DNA of 34,768 nucleotides from Nitrospinota bacterium (GTDB lineage: Bacteria; Nitrospinota_A; UBA7883), in contig JACQZB010000075.1 of NCBI GenBank assembly GCA_016207925.1, positions 1-34,768 of the forward strand, written 5' to 3'. Made by a program: the position numbers and the translations under genes. Below, one piece after another: positions 1-9,831 of this stretch (position 1 is its first letter; each line of letters starts with the position of its first letter). Under the pieces are notes generated by a model. The model did no database searches. It had not been told where the DNA came from and saw only the letters and a list, made by a program, of their open reading frames with translations.

Positions 1-953
1 TCGTGGGCGCGGGGGACCTGGCGCGGCGGCTGGTGGAGAATTTCGCGCGCCACCCGGAGTCGGGCATGGTGGTGGTGGGGATGCTCGGTGACAATCATTC
101 CGAAGTGGGGGGCGAATATCTGGGAGTCAAGGTGATCGGCGCCGTGGATGAGCTTAAGGAGATGATCCGGCGGCACGGCATTGACCAGATTTTCATCGCG
201 CTGCCGCGTCATGCCCATGACCGGCTGGAAAAAACGCTGCTGATGCTGGATGACGAGGTGGTGGACGTCAAGCTGGCGGCGGACATCATGGAGTTCATGC
301 GGCTTAACCCCAGCGTGGAGGATTTCGACGGCATCCCCATCGTCTCGCTCACCGAAAGCCCGCTGTACGGCTGGAGCGCGGCGCTCAAGCGGATGTTTGA
401 CATAATCGGCTCACTGGCGCTGATTGTTCTCACGGCGCCGGTGATGGCCGCGGTGGCGCTGGCGATCCGGCTGGAGTCGCGCGGGCCGGTGATTTTCCGT
501 CAGCAGCGGGTGAGCCTGGGGGGCGAGCCGTTCACCATATACAAGTTCCGCTCCATGCGCGTGGACGCGGAGGCCCACACGGGCGCGGTGTGGGCGACGC
601 AGAACGATCCGCGCCGCACACGGGTGGGGGAATTCATCCGCGCCACCAGCCTGGACGAGCTGCCGCAGTTTTTCAACGTGCTGGCCGGCGGCATGAGCTT
701 GGTCGGTCCGCGTCCGGAGCGGCCCGTGTTCGTCGAGGATTTCAAGGGCGGCATTCCGCGCTACATGCTGCGCCACAAGGTAAAGGCGGGCATCACCGGC
801 TGGGCGCAGGTCAACGGATGGCGCGGCGACACGTCGCTGGAAAAACGGATTGAGTTTGATCTGTACTACATCGAGAACTGGTCGCTGCTGTTCGACGTCA
901 AAATACTATGGTTGACGCTGTGGCGCGGCTTTATCAACCGGAACGCATATTGA
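1..953 (+). CDS. Exopolysaccharide polyprenyl glycosylphosphotransferase (5'-truncated by window edge)
   Basis: This enzyme family transfers a sugar-1-phosphate from a nucleotide sugar to undecaprenyl phosphate at the inner membrane, the first step of exopolysaccharide or O-unit assembly (WcaJ/ExoY type). The reading frame is open to the left edge, so the N-terminus, which in this family usually carries about four membrane helices, lies outside. What is visible is the end of a Rossmann-like CoA-binding-type domain starting with a GAGDLARRL motif, then from about visible residue 125 the complete bacterial sugar-transferase domain. That domain shows a membrane segment around residues 132-155, KFRSM, DELPQFFNVLAGGMSLVGPRP and VKAGITGWAQVNG, and the chain ends INRNAY. 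The full protein would be about 450-470 aa. The acceptor sugar cannot be told from sequence. The gene ends 17 bp before the next one. Confidence 0.9.
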   Translation, partial: VGAGDLARRLVENFARHPESGMVVVGMLGDNHSEVGGEYLGVKVIGAVDELKEMIRRHGIDQIFIALPRHAHDRLEKTLLMLDDEVVDVKLAADIMEFMRLNPSVEDFDGIPIVSLTESPLYGWSAALKRMFDIIGSLALIVLTAPVMAAVALAIRLESRGPVIFRQQRVSLGGEPFTIYKFRSMRVDAEAHTGAVWATQNDPRRTRVGEFIRATSLDELPQFFNVLAGGMSLVGPRPERPVFVEDFKGGIPRYMLRHKVKAGITGWAQVNGWRGDTSLEKRIEFDLYYIENWSLLFDVKILWLTLWRGFINRNAY

Positions 954-970
954 GCGCGGGATTTGGAACC

Positions 971-1435
971 ATGAAGTACGGTTTGCTTTCATTGTTGGGC
1001 GCCATGGCTATGGCTGCGGCCGCATACGCGGCTGAAACTTCGCACGATCATCAGGCGCACGGTCACATGATGGGCGCCCAAGCGGCGGCGCAGGATACGC
1101 GCCGGACGCTGGACGTTCCCGAAGCGATGAAGGAACACCAGAAACAGAACATGCGCGAGCATTTGCGCGCCGTGCAGAGGGTGACGGCGCTGATGGCGCG
1201 CGAAGAGTGGGACGAGGCCGCAGCCACGGCCCACAGCCAGCTTGGGCTGACCGATGAGATGCGCCGGATGTGCTCCATGTTCGGTCCGGAGTTCATGGCC
1301 ATGGGGCTGGTCTTCCACGAAAGCGGCGACCGGCTGGGCGAGGCGCTTAAAACGAAAGACCGGCATAAGGCGCAGGCCGCGCTGGCCGAAACGCTGGAAA
1401 AGTGCGTGGCGTGCCACGATACTTTCAAGCATTAA
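971..1435 (+). CDS. Periplasmic cytochrome c'-like (class II) mono-haem protein
   Basis: A 154-residue protein with a signal peptide (about residues 1-21, cut near AYA-AE) and one haem c motif, CVACH at residues 145-149, only five residues from the C-terminus. A C-terminal CxxCH on a predominantly helical chain is the layout of cytochrome c' and cytochrome c556-type class II cytochromes. Those bind small ligands such as NO or serve as electron carriers in the periplasm. The His/Met-rich stretch after the signal (residues 25-34) might bind a metal. I chose the ATG at 971, not an earlier in-frame start, because it gives a clean signal peptide and has a GGA ribosome site just upstream. The assignment to class II is by architecture only. 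The gene is probably co-transcribed with its neighbours. Confidence 0.75.
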   Translation: MKYGLLSLLGAMAMAAAAYAAETSHDHQAHGHMMGAQAAAQDTRRTLDVPEAMKEHQKQNMREHLRAVQRVTALMAREEWDEAAATAHSQLGLTDEMRRMCSMFGPEFMAMGLVFHESGDRLGEALKTKDRHKAQAALAETLEKCVACHDTFKH

Positions 1436-1473
1436 GAAGAACGCGCCCGGACTTTGCCTTGTAAGGGAACGCC

Positions 1474-2808
1474 ATGCGAAACGCCATGACGCGGCGGGGC
1501 TTTTTGGCCACCGGCGCCCTGGCCGCCTCCTATGCGGCCAAGGGCTGCGCCACCAACCCCGTCACTGGCCAGACGCAGCTTATGATGATCTCCGAACAGC
1601 AGGAGGTCACGCTCGACCGGAAGAACTCACCCCACCAGTTCTCCGCCGACTACGGCATCGCCACCGACAACCGGCTGAACGGATACCTGAATACCGTGGG
1701 GCGGGAGTTGACCTCGCGCAGCCACCGGCCCGCCGTGCCGTACTCGTTCCAGATGGTCAACGCGACCTATGTGAACGCTTACGCCTTCCCCGGCGGCTCC
1801 ATCGCCGCCACACGCGGCATCCTGCTGGAGTTGAACAACGAGGCGGAACTGGCCGCGCTGCTGGGGCATGAGATCGGCCACGTCAACGCACGGCACACCG
1901 CCGCGCGCATGTCCACCATGATGCTGGCGCAGCTTGCGGTGGCCGGCCTGGCGGTGGCGGCCGCCGCGAGGGACGAAAGCCTGGGTTCGGTTGCGGCGGG
2001 CCTGGGCGGCATCGGCGCGGGATTGTTGCTGGCCTCGTACAGCCGGGACGATGAGCGGCAGGCCGACGCCTTGGGCATGGAGTACATGACCCGCGCCGGG
2101 TATGATCCGCGCGGCATGGCGGGCTTGATGGAAGTGTTGCGCTCGATGCATAAGGAAAAGCCCAGCGCGCTGGAAACCATGTTCGCCACCCACCCCATGA
2201 GCGACGAGCGCTACGCCACCGCCGTCAGGCGCGCTGATACTGAATACGCCTCGTCGCTGGGCCTGCCCATGAACCGCGAGCGCTACATGGACGAAACCGC
2301 ACGGCTGCGCGCCATGCGCCCCGCCGTTGAAAAAATGCAGAACGGCGAACGGCTGATGATGAAGGAAAAACCGCGCGAGGCAGAAGGGGAATATGAAGCG
2401 GCGCTAAAGCTTACCCCCGCGGACTACGCCGGATTGTTGATGATGGCCAAGTGCCAGTTGGTGCAGGAAAAATTCGCCAAGGCGGAGGAATACGCCCGGC
2501 GCGCCAGCGAAGCCTATCCCGGCGAGGCGCAGGCCAAAAGTGTGCTGGGCATGGCGAACTTGCGGCAGAAAAAATACGCCAAGGCGCATGAGAACTTCGC
2601 GGAATACGAGTCCATGCTGCCGGGCAATCCCAATACGATATTCTACAAGGGCTACTCTTTGGAAGGGATGGGCGATCGCCAGCGCTCCGCGAAAGAGTAC
2701 TACCGTTACCTGCAAGCCGACCGGCAAAGCAAACAGGCCCAATACGCCTACCAGCGCCTCGTGGAGTGGGGCTACATCCAGCCGGAGAAGCAGGAAGGGA
2801 AAAAGTGA
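1474..2808 (+). CDS. M48-family zinc metalloprotease with C-terminal TPR repeats (BepA/LoiP-like)
   Basis: A 444-residue exported peptidase. The N-terminus has a twin-arginine-like TRRGFLATG stretch and then a hydrophobic segment ending AAKGC (Cys25). The following ATNPVTG is typical of M48 lipoproteins, although Lys at -2 makes the lipobox imperfect. The zinc site is HEIGH at 132-136 with the third ligand in DDERQAD (Glu194), and a hydrophobic stretch lies between them. From about residue 300 to 430 there are TPR-like helix pairs. In BepA/YfgC-type proteins this architecture serves outer-membrane protein quality control in the periplasm, and I infer a similar role here. An AAGGGA ribosome site precedes the ATG; ATG 1486 is an alternative start. 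Confidence 0.87.
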   Translation: MRNAMTRRGFLATGALAASYAAKGCATNPVTGQTQLMMISEQQEVTLDRKNSPHQFSADYGIATDNRLNGYLNTVGRELTSRSHRPAVPYSFQMVNATYVNAYAFPGGSIAATRGILLELNNEAELAALLGHEIGHVNARHTAARMSTMMLAQLAVAGLAVAAAARDESLGSVAAGLGGIGAGLLLASYSRDDERQADALGMEYMTRAGYDPRGMAGLMEVLRSMHKEKPSALETMFATHPMSDERYATAVRRADTEYASSLGLPMNRERYMDETARLRAMRPAVEKMQNGERLMMKEKPREAEGEYEAALKLTPADYAGLLMMAKCQLVQEKFAKAEEYARRASEAYPGEAQAKSVLGMANLRQKKYAKAHENFAEYESMLPGNPNTIFYKGYSLEGMGDRQRSAKEYYRYLQADRQSKQAQYAYQRLVEWGYIQPEKQEGKK

Positions 2809-2955
2809 CCCCGCGGGCGCGGGCCGCGCTCTAAAAAAACGTTGCCCCCCAGGTCTAGTGATCATCGCTTATTACGCGCCAAAGGCCGTTGCTTGGCGCT
2901 TTTGCCGCGCTAATTTACGGAATTTGTTAAAACTCAAAAAATCTTTTTCCACACC

Positions 2956-2984
2956 TTGCTTTTTCAACCTCATGGTTCTATGCT
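2956..2984 (+). promoter_or_regulatory. Sigma70-type promoter of groESL
   Basis: A -35 hexamer TTGCTT (2956-2961) and a -10 hexamer TATGCT (2979-2984) are separated by exactly 17 bp. They lie in an AT-rich stretch that contrasts with the surrounding GC-rich DNA. The predicted start of transcription, about 2991, falls directly in front of the CIRCE operator, which is where HrcA repression would be effective. Confidence 0.7.
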
Positions 2985-2993
2985 TATCCGTCG

Positions 2994-3020
2994 TTAGCGC
3001 TCACGGGTGGAGAGCGCTAA
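2994..3020 (+). promoter_or_regulatory. CIRCE operator (HrcA binding site) of groESL
   Basis: A perfect inverted repeat TTAGCGCTC - 9 bp - GAGCGCTAA matches the CIRCE consensus (TTAGCACTC-N9-GAGTGCTAA) with compensating changes in both arms. It lies between the predicted transcription start and groES. This predicts heat-shock regulation by an HrcA repressor encoded elsewhere. Confidence 0.95.
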
Positions 3021-3100
3021 CCGGATGGCAAGCAGCCTCCCACACGGGAGATGCGGGTTTATGAAATATCGGCAACTGTTTGACTGTAAGGAGGTTATGG

Positions 3101-3397
3101 ATGGCGACTAAGGTAAAGCCGTTGGGTGACAGGGTTCTTATCAAGCCCCTGGAGGCCAAGGAGACCACGAAAGGGAGCATCATTATTCCCGACACCGCCA
3201 AGGAGCGGCCCCAGGAGGGCAAGATCATCGCCGTGGGCGAGGGGAAAAAGGATGACGAGGGCCATGCCCAGAAGCTTTCCGTCAAGAAGGGCGACGTGGT
3301 GATTTATTCCAAGTACGCCGGGACGGAAATCAAGATTGACGGCGAGGACTACCTCCTCGTGCGCGAGGACGACATCCTGGGCATCGTGGAGGAGTAA
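3101..3397 (+). CDS. groES: Co-chaperonin GroES (Hsp10)
   Basis: A 98-residue protein of the normal GroES length. It starts [18 protein letters not shown] and contains the mobile-loop region around residues 18-33 ([15 protein letters not shown]) and the C-terminal EDDILGIVE. It forms the heptameric lid of the GroEL cage in the cytoplasm. The start is fixed by AAGGAGG at 3088-3094, six bases before ATG 3101; an in-frame ATG 21 bp upstream lacks such a site. It is the first gene of a CIRCE-controlled groES-groEL operon. Confidence 0.98.
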   Translation: MATKVKPLGDRVLIKPLEAKETTKGSIIIPDTAKERPQEGKIIAVGEGKKDDEGHAQKLSVKKGDVVIYSKYAGTEIKIDGEDYLLVREDDILGIVEE

Positions 3398-3427
3398 TCC
3401 CCAGGCCCGGTTTTAATCCAACCATAA

Positions 3428-5095
<1,668 letters not shown>

Positions 5096-5115
5096 TTCCA
5101 GTCGCGTTTTTACAA

Positions 5116-5148
5116 ACGGCGGGCGCTTCGGCGTCCGCCGTTTTTTTT
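5116..5148 (+). terminator. Intrinsic terminator of groESL
   Basis: An 11-bp stem ACGGCGGGCGC / GCGTCCGCCGT with a TTCG tetraloop and one G-U pair, followed by a run of eight T. It lies 20 bp after the groEL stop codon. Confidence 0.95.
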
Positions 5149-5195
5149 ATGCGCGGGCGTATAATGCCGCGTATAACCTTGCGGGAGGCTTCATC

Positions 5196-5594
5196 ATGCC
5201 CTACGGAAAACTTAACCTCATCACCGGCGGCGTGGTCATATTCCTGGCCGCGTTCGGCGGCACGGCGCTGGGCTTTACCATGGACGCGCACTTTACCAGC
5301 GGATATTACCAGTTGCCCTATGCTCGCATGTTGATGAAGGCCGCCCACAGCCACGGGATGCCCTTCGCGCTGTTCAACCTTATCGTGGGCGTAATGGTGG
5401 ACCGGCTGGCGTTGGGCGAGGGCGGCAAGAAATGGCTGTCACGGCTGGCGATATTGGCGCTGTTGATGCCGGTGGGGCTATTGCTGCGCGGGCTGACCGG
5501 CGGCGCGATGACCTTCGCCCCGGTGGTGTTGCTGGGCGAGTTGTGCTTTTTGGCCAGCGCCGCGCTCATTATCAAGGGCGCGCTTAAGGCGTAA
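5196..5594 (+). CDS. Small four-helix inner-membrane protein of unknown function
   Basis: A 132-residue very hydrophobic protein with about four membrane segments (approximately residues 8-27, 52-70, 83-99 and 105-128). The first loop contains Tyr and His residues, including AHSHGMPFALF. I do not recognise the family, and no catalytic motif is visible. ATG 5196 is chosen because it has GGGAGG upstream and begins just before the first helix; upstream in-frame codons run through the groEL terminator. A perfect TATAAT at 5160-5165 could be the -10 element of its own promoter, but no convincing -35 accompanies it. Confidence 0.65.
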   Translation: MPYGKLNLITGGVVIFLAAFGGTALGFTMDAHFTSGYYQLPYARMLMKAAHSHGMPFALFNLIVGVMVDRLALGEGGKKWLSRLAILALLMPVGLLLRGLTGGAMTFAPVVLLGELCFLASAALIIKGALKA

Positions 5595-5691
5595 TGGGCG
5601 GCATTTGCAGCGGAGCCCCCGTGGCCGCCCGGAGTCGCAGCAACCGATTCACTCCTCGCCCCAACAGAGGATACTGCGCCACCGCGTGTAA

Positions 5692-5771
5692 GGGCGAGGT
5701 GTGCCTCGCCCGATAGCGGGCAGGCGCAGGGCGCCCCTACGTTGTTACTGCGGGCAGGGTAAACCCTGCCC
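5692..5771. repeat. Pair of short GC-rich hairpins (possible dispersed intergenic repeat)
   Basis: Two perfect 8-bp stems with 4-base loops lie 40 bp apart: GGGCGAGG-TGTG-CCTCGCCC (5692-5711) and GGGCAGGG-TAAA-CCCTGCCC (5752-5771). Between them is CAGGGCGCCCCTAC. The wording resembles the short dispersed intergenic repeats seen in many GC-rich genomes. Whether it is repeated elsewhere in this genome cannot be seen from one window. Confidence 0.5.
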
Positions 5772-5875
5772 CCACAACTGTCCGGAATGTGAACACGCAG
5801 GACAGCAGGGGAAGGATTGTGGTCAGACGGTCACCGTGAGGCAAGAACAGCGCGCCATTAAAAGGGCAGGGTGAT

Positions 5876-5919
5876 GCGCGCCGGGAGCCACAAATTATAT
5901 AGCGAGGCTCCCGGCGCGC
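5876..5919 (-). terminator. 14-bp perfect inverted repeat at the end of the cytochrome operon
   Basis: GCGCGCCGGGAGCC (5876-5889) pairs perfectly with 5906-5919 around a 16-base loop. It lies 23 bp beyond the stop codon of the last operon gene. No T-run follows directly on the - strand, so it is either a non-canonical terminator or an mRNA-end stabilising structure. Confidence 0.55.
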
Positions 5920-5942
5920 AATGAGATACGCGCGCTTGGCTG

Positions 5943-7754
5943 TTACTTGTCTTCGCGGCGGCGCCAGAGTTTGGAGAGCCGCAACTCAAGCCCGATGATC
6001 GCAAAGAAGGCGATAGCGGTGATCACATACACCTTGAGCGGCATCGGTTTTTCGAGATACACGAAGTACCAGCTTGAGATGGACTTTTGCATCCCCGTAT
6101 CCTTGTTCCATCCGTCCCAGGCGTTCACGGCAAGGGGGATGAACACGCCGGGTTCAAACTGCGTATCGTTCTTGTCCTCCGTGGTCAAGGAGCGTTTGAG
6201 CACCAACGTCCACGTGCCGTCGTTAAACACGGCGCTGGACGCCAGCGTTTGCGACTCGTCCGGCTGCGTGGTGAAGGCTTTCATGAATCCTTTCGCGTTA
6301 AGCTCCATGGCGGCGCGCCCTTCTTTGCCAATCACGTCTTCGGGCCGCAGGTCCACGATGTCCATTTTTACCGCGGGGGTTGCGGATCCGTCCGAGGGCG
6401 CGCGGCTTTCCACCTCGGCGAAACGCTTGCGTTGGGCTTCGGTCAAGGCGGCGGCCGCCGGATCGTAATCGGCCCGCCACCACCACAGGTTCACCGCGTG
6501 CCCGCTGTCGCCGTTGAGGAAATGGGGTTTCTCGGACCCGGCGGATATTTTCTGGGGGAACTGGAGCATCACCGCGTCACGGTAGCGTCCGGGCTGGTAG
6601 TCCGGCGAATAGATGGGCACATAGGTTTGCAGGTTTCCCGTGTCGCCCGGGCGGCTGGCGTCGAGCTGATGCAGCTCGTCCGTGCCTTCGTGGATGACAT
6701 TGGCGAAGCGGTCGTTCCATTCCAGCCGGAAGGCGATTTCCTTGTCGTTGTACAGCGCGCGCACTTTCACCAGGTCAACGGTGATGTTCTGCCAGCGCGG
6801 TTTGATCAGCACGTTGCCGGTCAAACGCACGTCCAACCGCTCCGCGTTGTCCCATGCGGGATCATCGGCCTTCGAGGGCAACTCGCCGCTAATGCGCCGG
6901 ACGTTAAGGTTGCGCTCTTCGCTGGGGCTGTATTGCAGGGAGTGGACATAGTGCGCCAACGCCCAGCGTTCATCTTCCGGAATGCTGTTGGCGAACGAAG
7001 GCATGGGCGTGCCGTTAAGGCCGGTGGTGAACCGGAAGAACACTTCCTTGACGGAACTGCCGCCCTTGTAAGTCCATTCCTTGGTCAGGTCGCGCGGGAC
7101 GATGGGGAACTTCCAGTCGTCCTTCATGCCGGGGGCGGAGACGCCGTTTCCCTTGCCCTCGTCGCCGTGGCACTGGAAACATTTGGCCTTTTTGTAAATC
7201 TCCTTGCCCTTGGCGATGATCTCCGGCGAGGAGGCGGGCGGGTCGCCGATTTTCATGATCTGGTTGTAGCGATGGAGCGCCTTGTCGGCGGGGTCGCTGG
7301 CCTTGGCGTATTCCTCGTCCAGCGTCCACAGGCTGAAATCGGGCACTTCGGTGAACGTCTGGATATGGTAGATGACGGCCCAGCGGTCTTCCTCGCTCAG
7401 GCCGTTCTTGATGACCTCGTTATCGAACGTCTGCATGGCGGTGCCGCGGACGCCCTTGGATATGGTTTCGAACAGGTCCTCGTCCAGCGGCAGCGCGCCG
7501 CTTCCCGTGGAGCGGAACTTGAACACGTTGGTCTTGAAATTCCGTGGCCGGGGGTTGAGGAACTCCGCCGCGGGTCCGTCGCCGCCGCCTTCCATGCCGT
7601 GGCAGAAGCTGCACCGCTGGTAATATATCTGGGCGCCGCGCTCCAGCAGCGCCGGCGATTTGGGCGGTTTGGGCTTGGAAGGGGTGATGGCCGCCGTCGC
7701 GGGAAGCGTTGCGGCGACCAGGGCCGCGGCGATAAGCGCAATAATTCGCGTCAT
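5943..7754 (-). CDS. Di-haem cytochrome c fused to an ethylbenzene-dehydrogenase-type haem domain, membrane anchored (module A)
   Basis: A 603-residue periplasmic protein with a signal peptide (1-22). It has two cytochrome c domains with haem motifs CSFCH (48-52) and CFQCH (192-196). A domain resembling the haem-b-binding gamma subunit of ethylbenzene dehydrogenase and DMSO-reductase relatives follows (about 300-560), then one C-terminal membrane helix (about 570-592) with a positive tail. It probably relays electrons between periplasmic carriers and the CydA-like partner. ATG 7754 is four bases after the stop of the upstream gene and has GGAG in front; the longer frame upstream would run into that gene. 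It is the last gene of the operon. Its paralogue is at 12718-14241. Confidence 0.85.
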   Translation of the reverse strand: MTRIIALIAAALVAATLPATAAITPSKPKPPKSPALLERGAQIYYQRCSFCHGMEGGGDGPAAEFLNPRPRNFKTNVFKFRSTGSGALPLDEDLFETISKGVRGTAMQTFDNEVIKNGLSEEDRWAVIYHIQTFTEVPDFSLWTLDEEYAKASDPADKALHRYNQIMKIGDPPASSPEIIAKGKEIYKKAKCFQCHGDEGKGNGVSAPGMKDDWKFPIVPRDLTKEWTYKGGSSVKEVFFRFTTGLNGTPMPSFANSIPEDERWALAHYVHSLQYSPSEERNLNVRRISGELPSKADDPAWDNAERLDVRLTGNVLIKPRWQNITVDLVKVRALYNDKEIAFRLEWNDRFANVIHEGTDELHQLDASRPGDTGNLQTYVPIYSPDYQPGRYRDAVMLQFPQKISAGSEKPHFLNGDSGHAVNLWWWRADYDPAAAALTEAQRKRFAEVESRAPSDGSATPAVKMDIVDLRPEDVIGKEGRAAMELNAKGFMKAFTTQPDESQTLASSAVFNDGTWTLVLKRSLTTEDKNDTQFEPGVFIPLAVNAWDGWNKDTGMQKSISSWYFVYLEKPMPLKVYVITAIAFFAIIGLELRLSKLWRRREDK

Positions 7755-7758
7755 ACAC

Positions 7759-8712
7759 TTACTCCAGCTTTTCACGAATGCGTGGCGTCTTTTCAGCGAG
7801 GTTGTACTCGCCCATGATGATGGTCCAGCGCTCTTTTTCGGACAGATCAAGCTCCCATACCGGCATTGCGGAATCCCACGGGGTGGACTCCACCGGCAGG
7901 CCCAGCCCGCCGATCATCACGCGCCAGAAGGTGTAGCCCTCCACCAACACCTCGATGGTGCCGTTGTCGGTGAAGTTGATGGGGCGCAACTGGAAGCCGT
8001 AGGCCATGGGGCCGTCGCCGGAGACGCTGTCGCCATGGCAGGCGCGGCAGTTGATCTCGTACAGGGCGCGGCCCTCGAAGAGCCGTTTTTCAAGCAGCGC
8101 TTCACGCGCCAGCTTTTTGTCTTCCTCCCCCTTGGCCAGCTTGGCGAGGAACTCCTTCACCGGCTTGGCGGGGATATGGTCAATGTTGGTGAACTTGCGG
8201 TTCACCTCGTGAACCTGCGGGAAGAATTCCACGCTGTTGGATTTCACCTGCTCGATGAACTGATCCACTTCGGCGTCCGTGGGATTGGCCATGGGGTTTA
8301 GCATGGACTCGAACCGTTTGGGGAAGTTCGAGGAGGGGTGCTGGATGCGTAGCGCCACGGGCGAGGCGACGGTGGGTTTGACCCACAGGAACGCGCCCGC
8401 GCCCACGGCCAGCGGCGTGAGGATCAAGACCGCAAGCCGTGTACGGCGTCCGTAGCCGCCGCCCAAGGCGTTCTTGATGGGGGACATGAAGCTTTCCAGC
8501 GTCGCCTCGTTGGAGGTGACGTACACGAAAGTTCCCGCCAGCAGCAGGATGATATAAAACAGGAACAGGGTGGACGGCACGGTGAGGGGAAAATCCATCC
8601 CCGTGATCTGCCGCGACGCCATGGGAATGCCAAAGCGGACAAGCGCCAGCACGGCCGCGACCGTGCCGAGCACCTTCCAGAACATTCCGCGCGCCTTCGG
8701 TGTATCGCTCAT
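7759..8712 (-). CDS. Membrane-anchored mono-haem cytochrome c (module A)
   Basis: A 317-residue protein with three predicted membrane segments (about 13-31, 46-65 and 92-111) and a C-terminal periplasmic cytochrome c domain with CRACH at 222-226. The downstream GDGPMAYGF and WDSAMPVWE stretches contain possible Met axial ligands. The same arrangement recurs in the paralogue at 14238-15023, including a short SNE motif after the second helix. A GAGG ribosome site precedes the ATG. It lies between the di-haem cytochrome and the haem-domain fusion of module A. I infer an electron-transfer subunit of the CydA-like complex. Confidence 0.82.
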   Translation of the reverse strand: MSDTPKARGMFWKVLGTVAAVLALVRFGIPMASRQITGMDFPLTVPSTLFLFYIILLLAGTFVYVTSNEATLESFMSPIKNALGGGYGRRTRLAVLILTPLAVGAGAFLWVKPTVASPVALRIQHPSSNFPKRFESMLNPMANPTDAEVDQFIEQVKSNSVEFFPQVHEVNRKFTNIDHIPAKPVKEFLAKLAKGEEDKKLAREALLEKRLFEGRALYEINCRACHGDSVSGDGPMAYGFQLRPINFTDNGTIEVLVEGYTFWRVMIGGLGLPVESTPWDSAMPVWELDLSEKERWTIIMGEYNLAEKTPRIREKLE

Positions 8713-8745
8713 GGTTTGCCTCGTTCAGCGTTCAATCTTATGCAA

Positions 8746-9831
8746 TCAACTTTTCGGGGCCTCGGCCGGCGCCGCGGGAGCCGCCTCCGCCGCGGGGGCG
8801 GGTGGCGGCGCGGACTCGCCGGTCAGCGTCCGTACATAGGCCAGGACATCATGGAATTCCTCCACGCTGAGAATCTCGGCGAAGTTGCCGGGCATGATGG
8901 AGGTTTCCATGATCTTGGACTTTTCCACGTCGGATTTCAGAATGGTTTTCACCTCGCCGCTGGGAAGGCCCAGGACGAAGTGTTCGGGGGTGTCCTCCTT
9001 CTTGGTCCCCGCGATCCGCTCGCCGGTCTTGGTCATGACCAGAACCGGCTCATAGCCGCTGACGATCACCGCCGACGGTTTGACGATGGACTCGACGATA
9101 TACTTGAGCACGCGGGTTCCCGCCACGCTGGTGAGCGCGGGACCGACCTGGCCGCCTTTGTCGCCCACGGTGTGGCACTTGGCGCAGCCGGCCTTGCTGG
9201 AGATGTCCCAGAACAGGTTCTTGCCCTTTTCCGGGTCGCCCGGCAGGTACGGCTCGAAGGGAGCGGCCTCTGTCGCGCCGGAGGCGGCCGCCGCCTCGAT
9301 TTTCGAGAAATACTCCTTGGCGATGCCCGTGGGGTTGAGTATCTGATCCGCGGGAATGTCGCCGCCTTGCGAGGCCAGGAACATGATCACCGCCTTCACC
9401 TCGTCGGGGGTAAGGCCGATGGGCGCCTGGTACACAATGGGCATCTCGTTCTTGAACCCTTGGACGACATAGGCGCCAGGTTCGCCCACGCATTCAAAAA
9501 GGTAATCCACGGGGCGGTACTGTTTCCCCGTTTGTTTCGACCGCTCCGCCGCGCGTTCCGCCGCCCGCTCGCCGATGGCCAGGGGGAACTGCTCGCCCTG
9601 AACGCCCAAGTTGGGGCAGCGGATGGCGCTGCCCTTGTCGCCGATGGAGTGGCAGGTGCTGCATTTGCCCTTGCCAAAGAATATCTGCTCGCCCGCCTCG
9701 GCATTGACGCCCTCCACCGCCACGGCCTTGTCAAAGCCGCCGGTCATCGAGGTGATGGTGTACCCCACATACACGTACAGGCAGATGAGGGCGACCAGGA
9801 ACATGAAAACCCTAAGTACGGCTTTAGCCAT
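8746..9831 (-). CDS. Di-haem cytochrome c with N-terminal membrane anchor (module A)
   Basis: A 361-residue protein whose N-terminal hydrophobic segment (about 6-27) acts as an uncleaved anchor or signal. It has two cytochrome c domains, CSTCH at 57-61 and CAKCH at 216-220, and an Ala/Pro-rich tail. The start codon overlaps the end of the CydA-like gene by 8 bp, which indicates translational coupling. The paralogue in module B (15020-15895) has the same two-haem layout but is about 70 residues shorter. I infer an electron carrier docked to the CydA-like protein. Confidence 0.83.
   Translation of the reverse strand: MAKAVLRVFMFLVALICLYVYVGYTITSMTGGFDKAVAVEGVNAEAGEQIFFGKGKCSTCHSIGDKGSAIRCPNLGVQGEQFPLAIGERAAERAAERSKQTGKQYRPVDYLFECVGEPGAYVVQGFKNEMPIVYQAPIGLTPDEVKAVIMFLASQGGDIPADQILNPTGIAKEYFSKIEAAAASGATEAAPFEPYLPGDPEKGKNLFWDISSKAGCAKCHTVGDKGGQVGPALTSVAGTRVLKYIVESIVKPSAVIVSGYEPVLVMTKTGERIAGTKKEDTPEHFVLGLPSGEVKTILKSDVEKSKIMETSIMPGNFAEILSVEEFHDVLAYVRTLTGESAPPPAPAAEAAPAAPAEAPKS

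Larger units (their letters stand above)
5595..5942. other. Gene-free stretch between convergent genes, rich in GC hairpins
   Basis: This 348-bp gap separates the small membrane protein (+) from the end of the long cytochrome operon (-). I find no credible coding sequence. It holds two compact hairpin units with GGGCGAGG- and GGGCAGGG-type arms and a separate 14-bp inverted repeat near the end of the operon, each listed on its own. Confidence 0.6.

Noticed and set aside
2815..2855. Terminator after the M48 peptidase gene
   Set aside because: The GC-rich hairpin there is followed by a run of A, not T, on the + strand, so it does not fit an intrinsic terminator for this gene.
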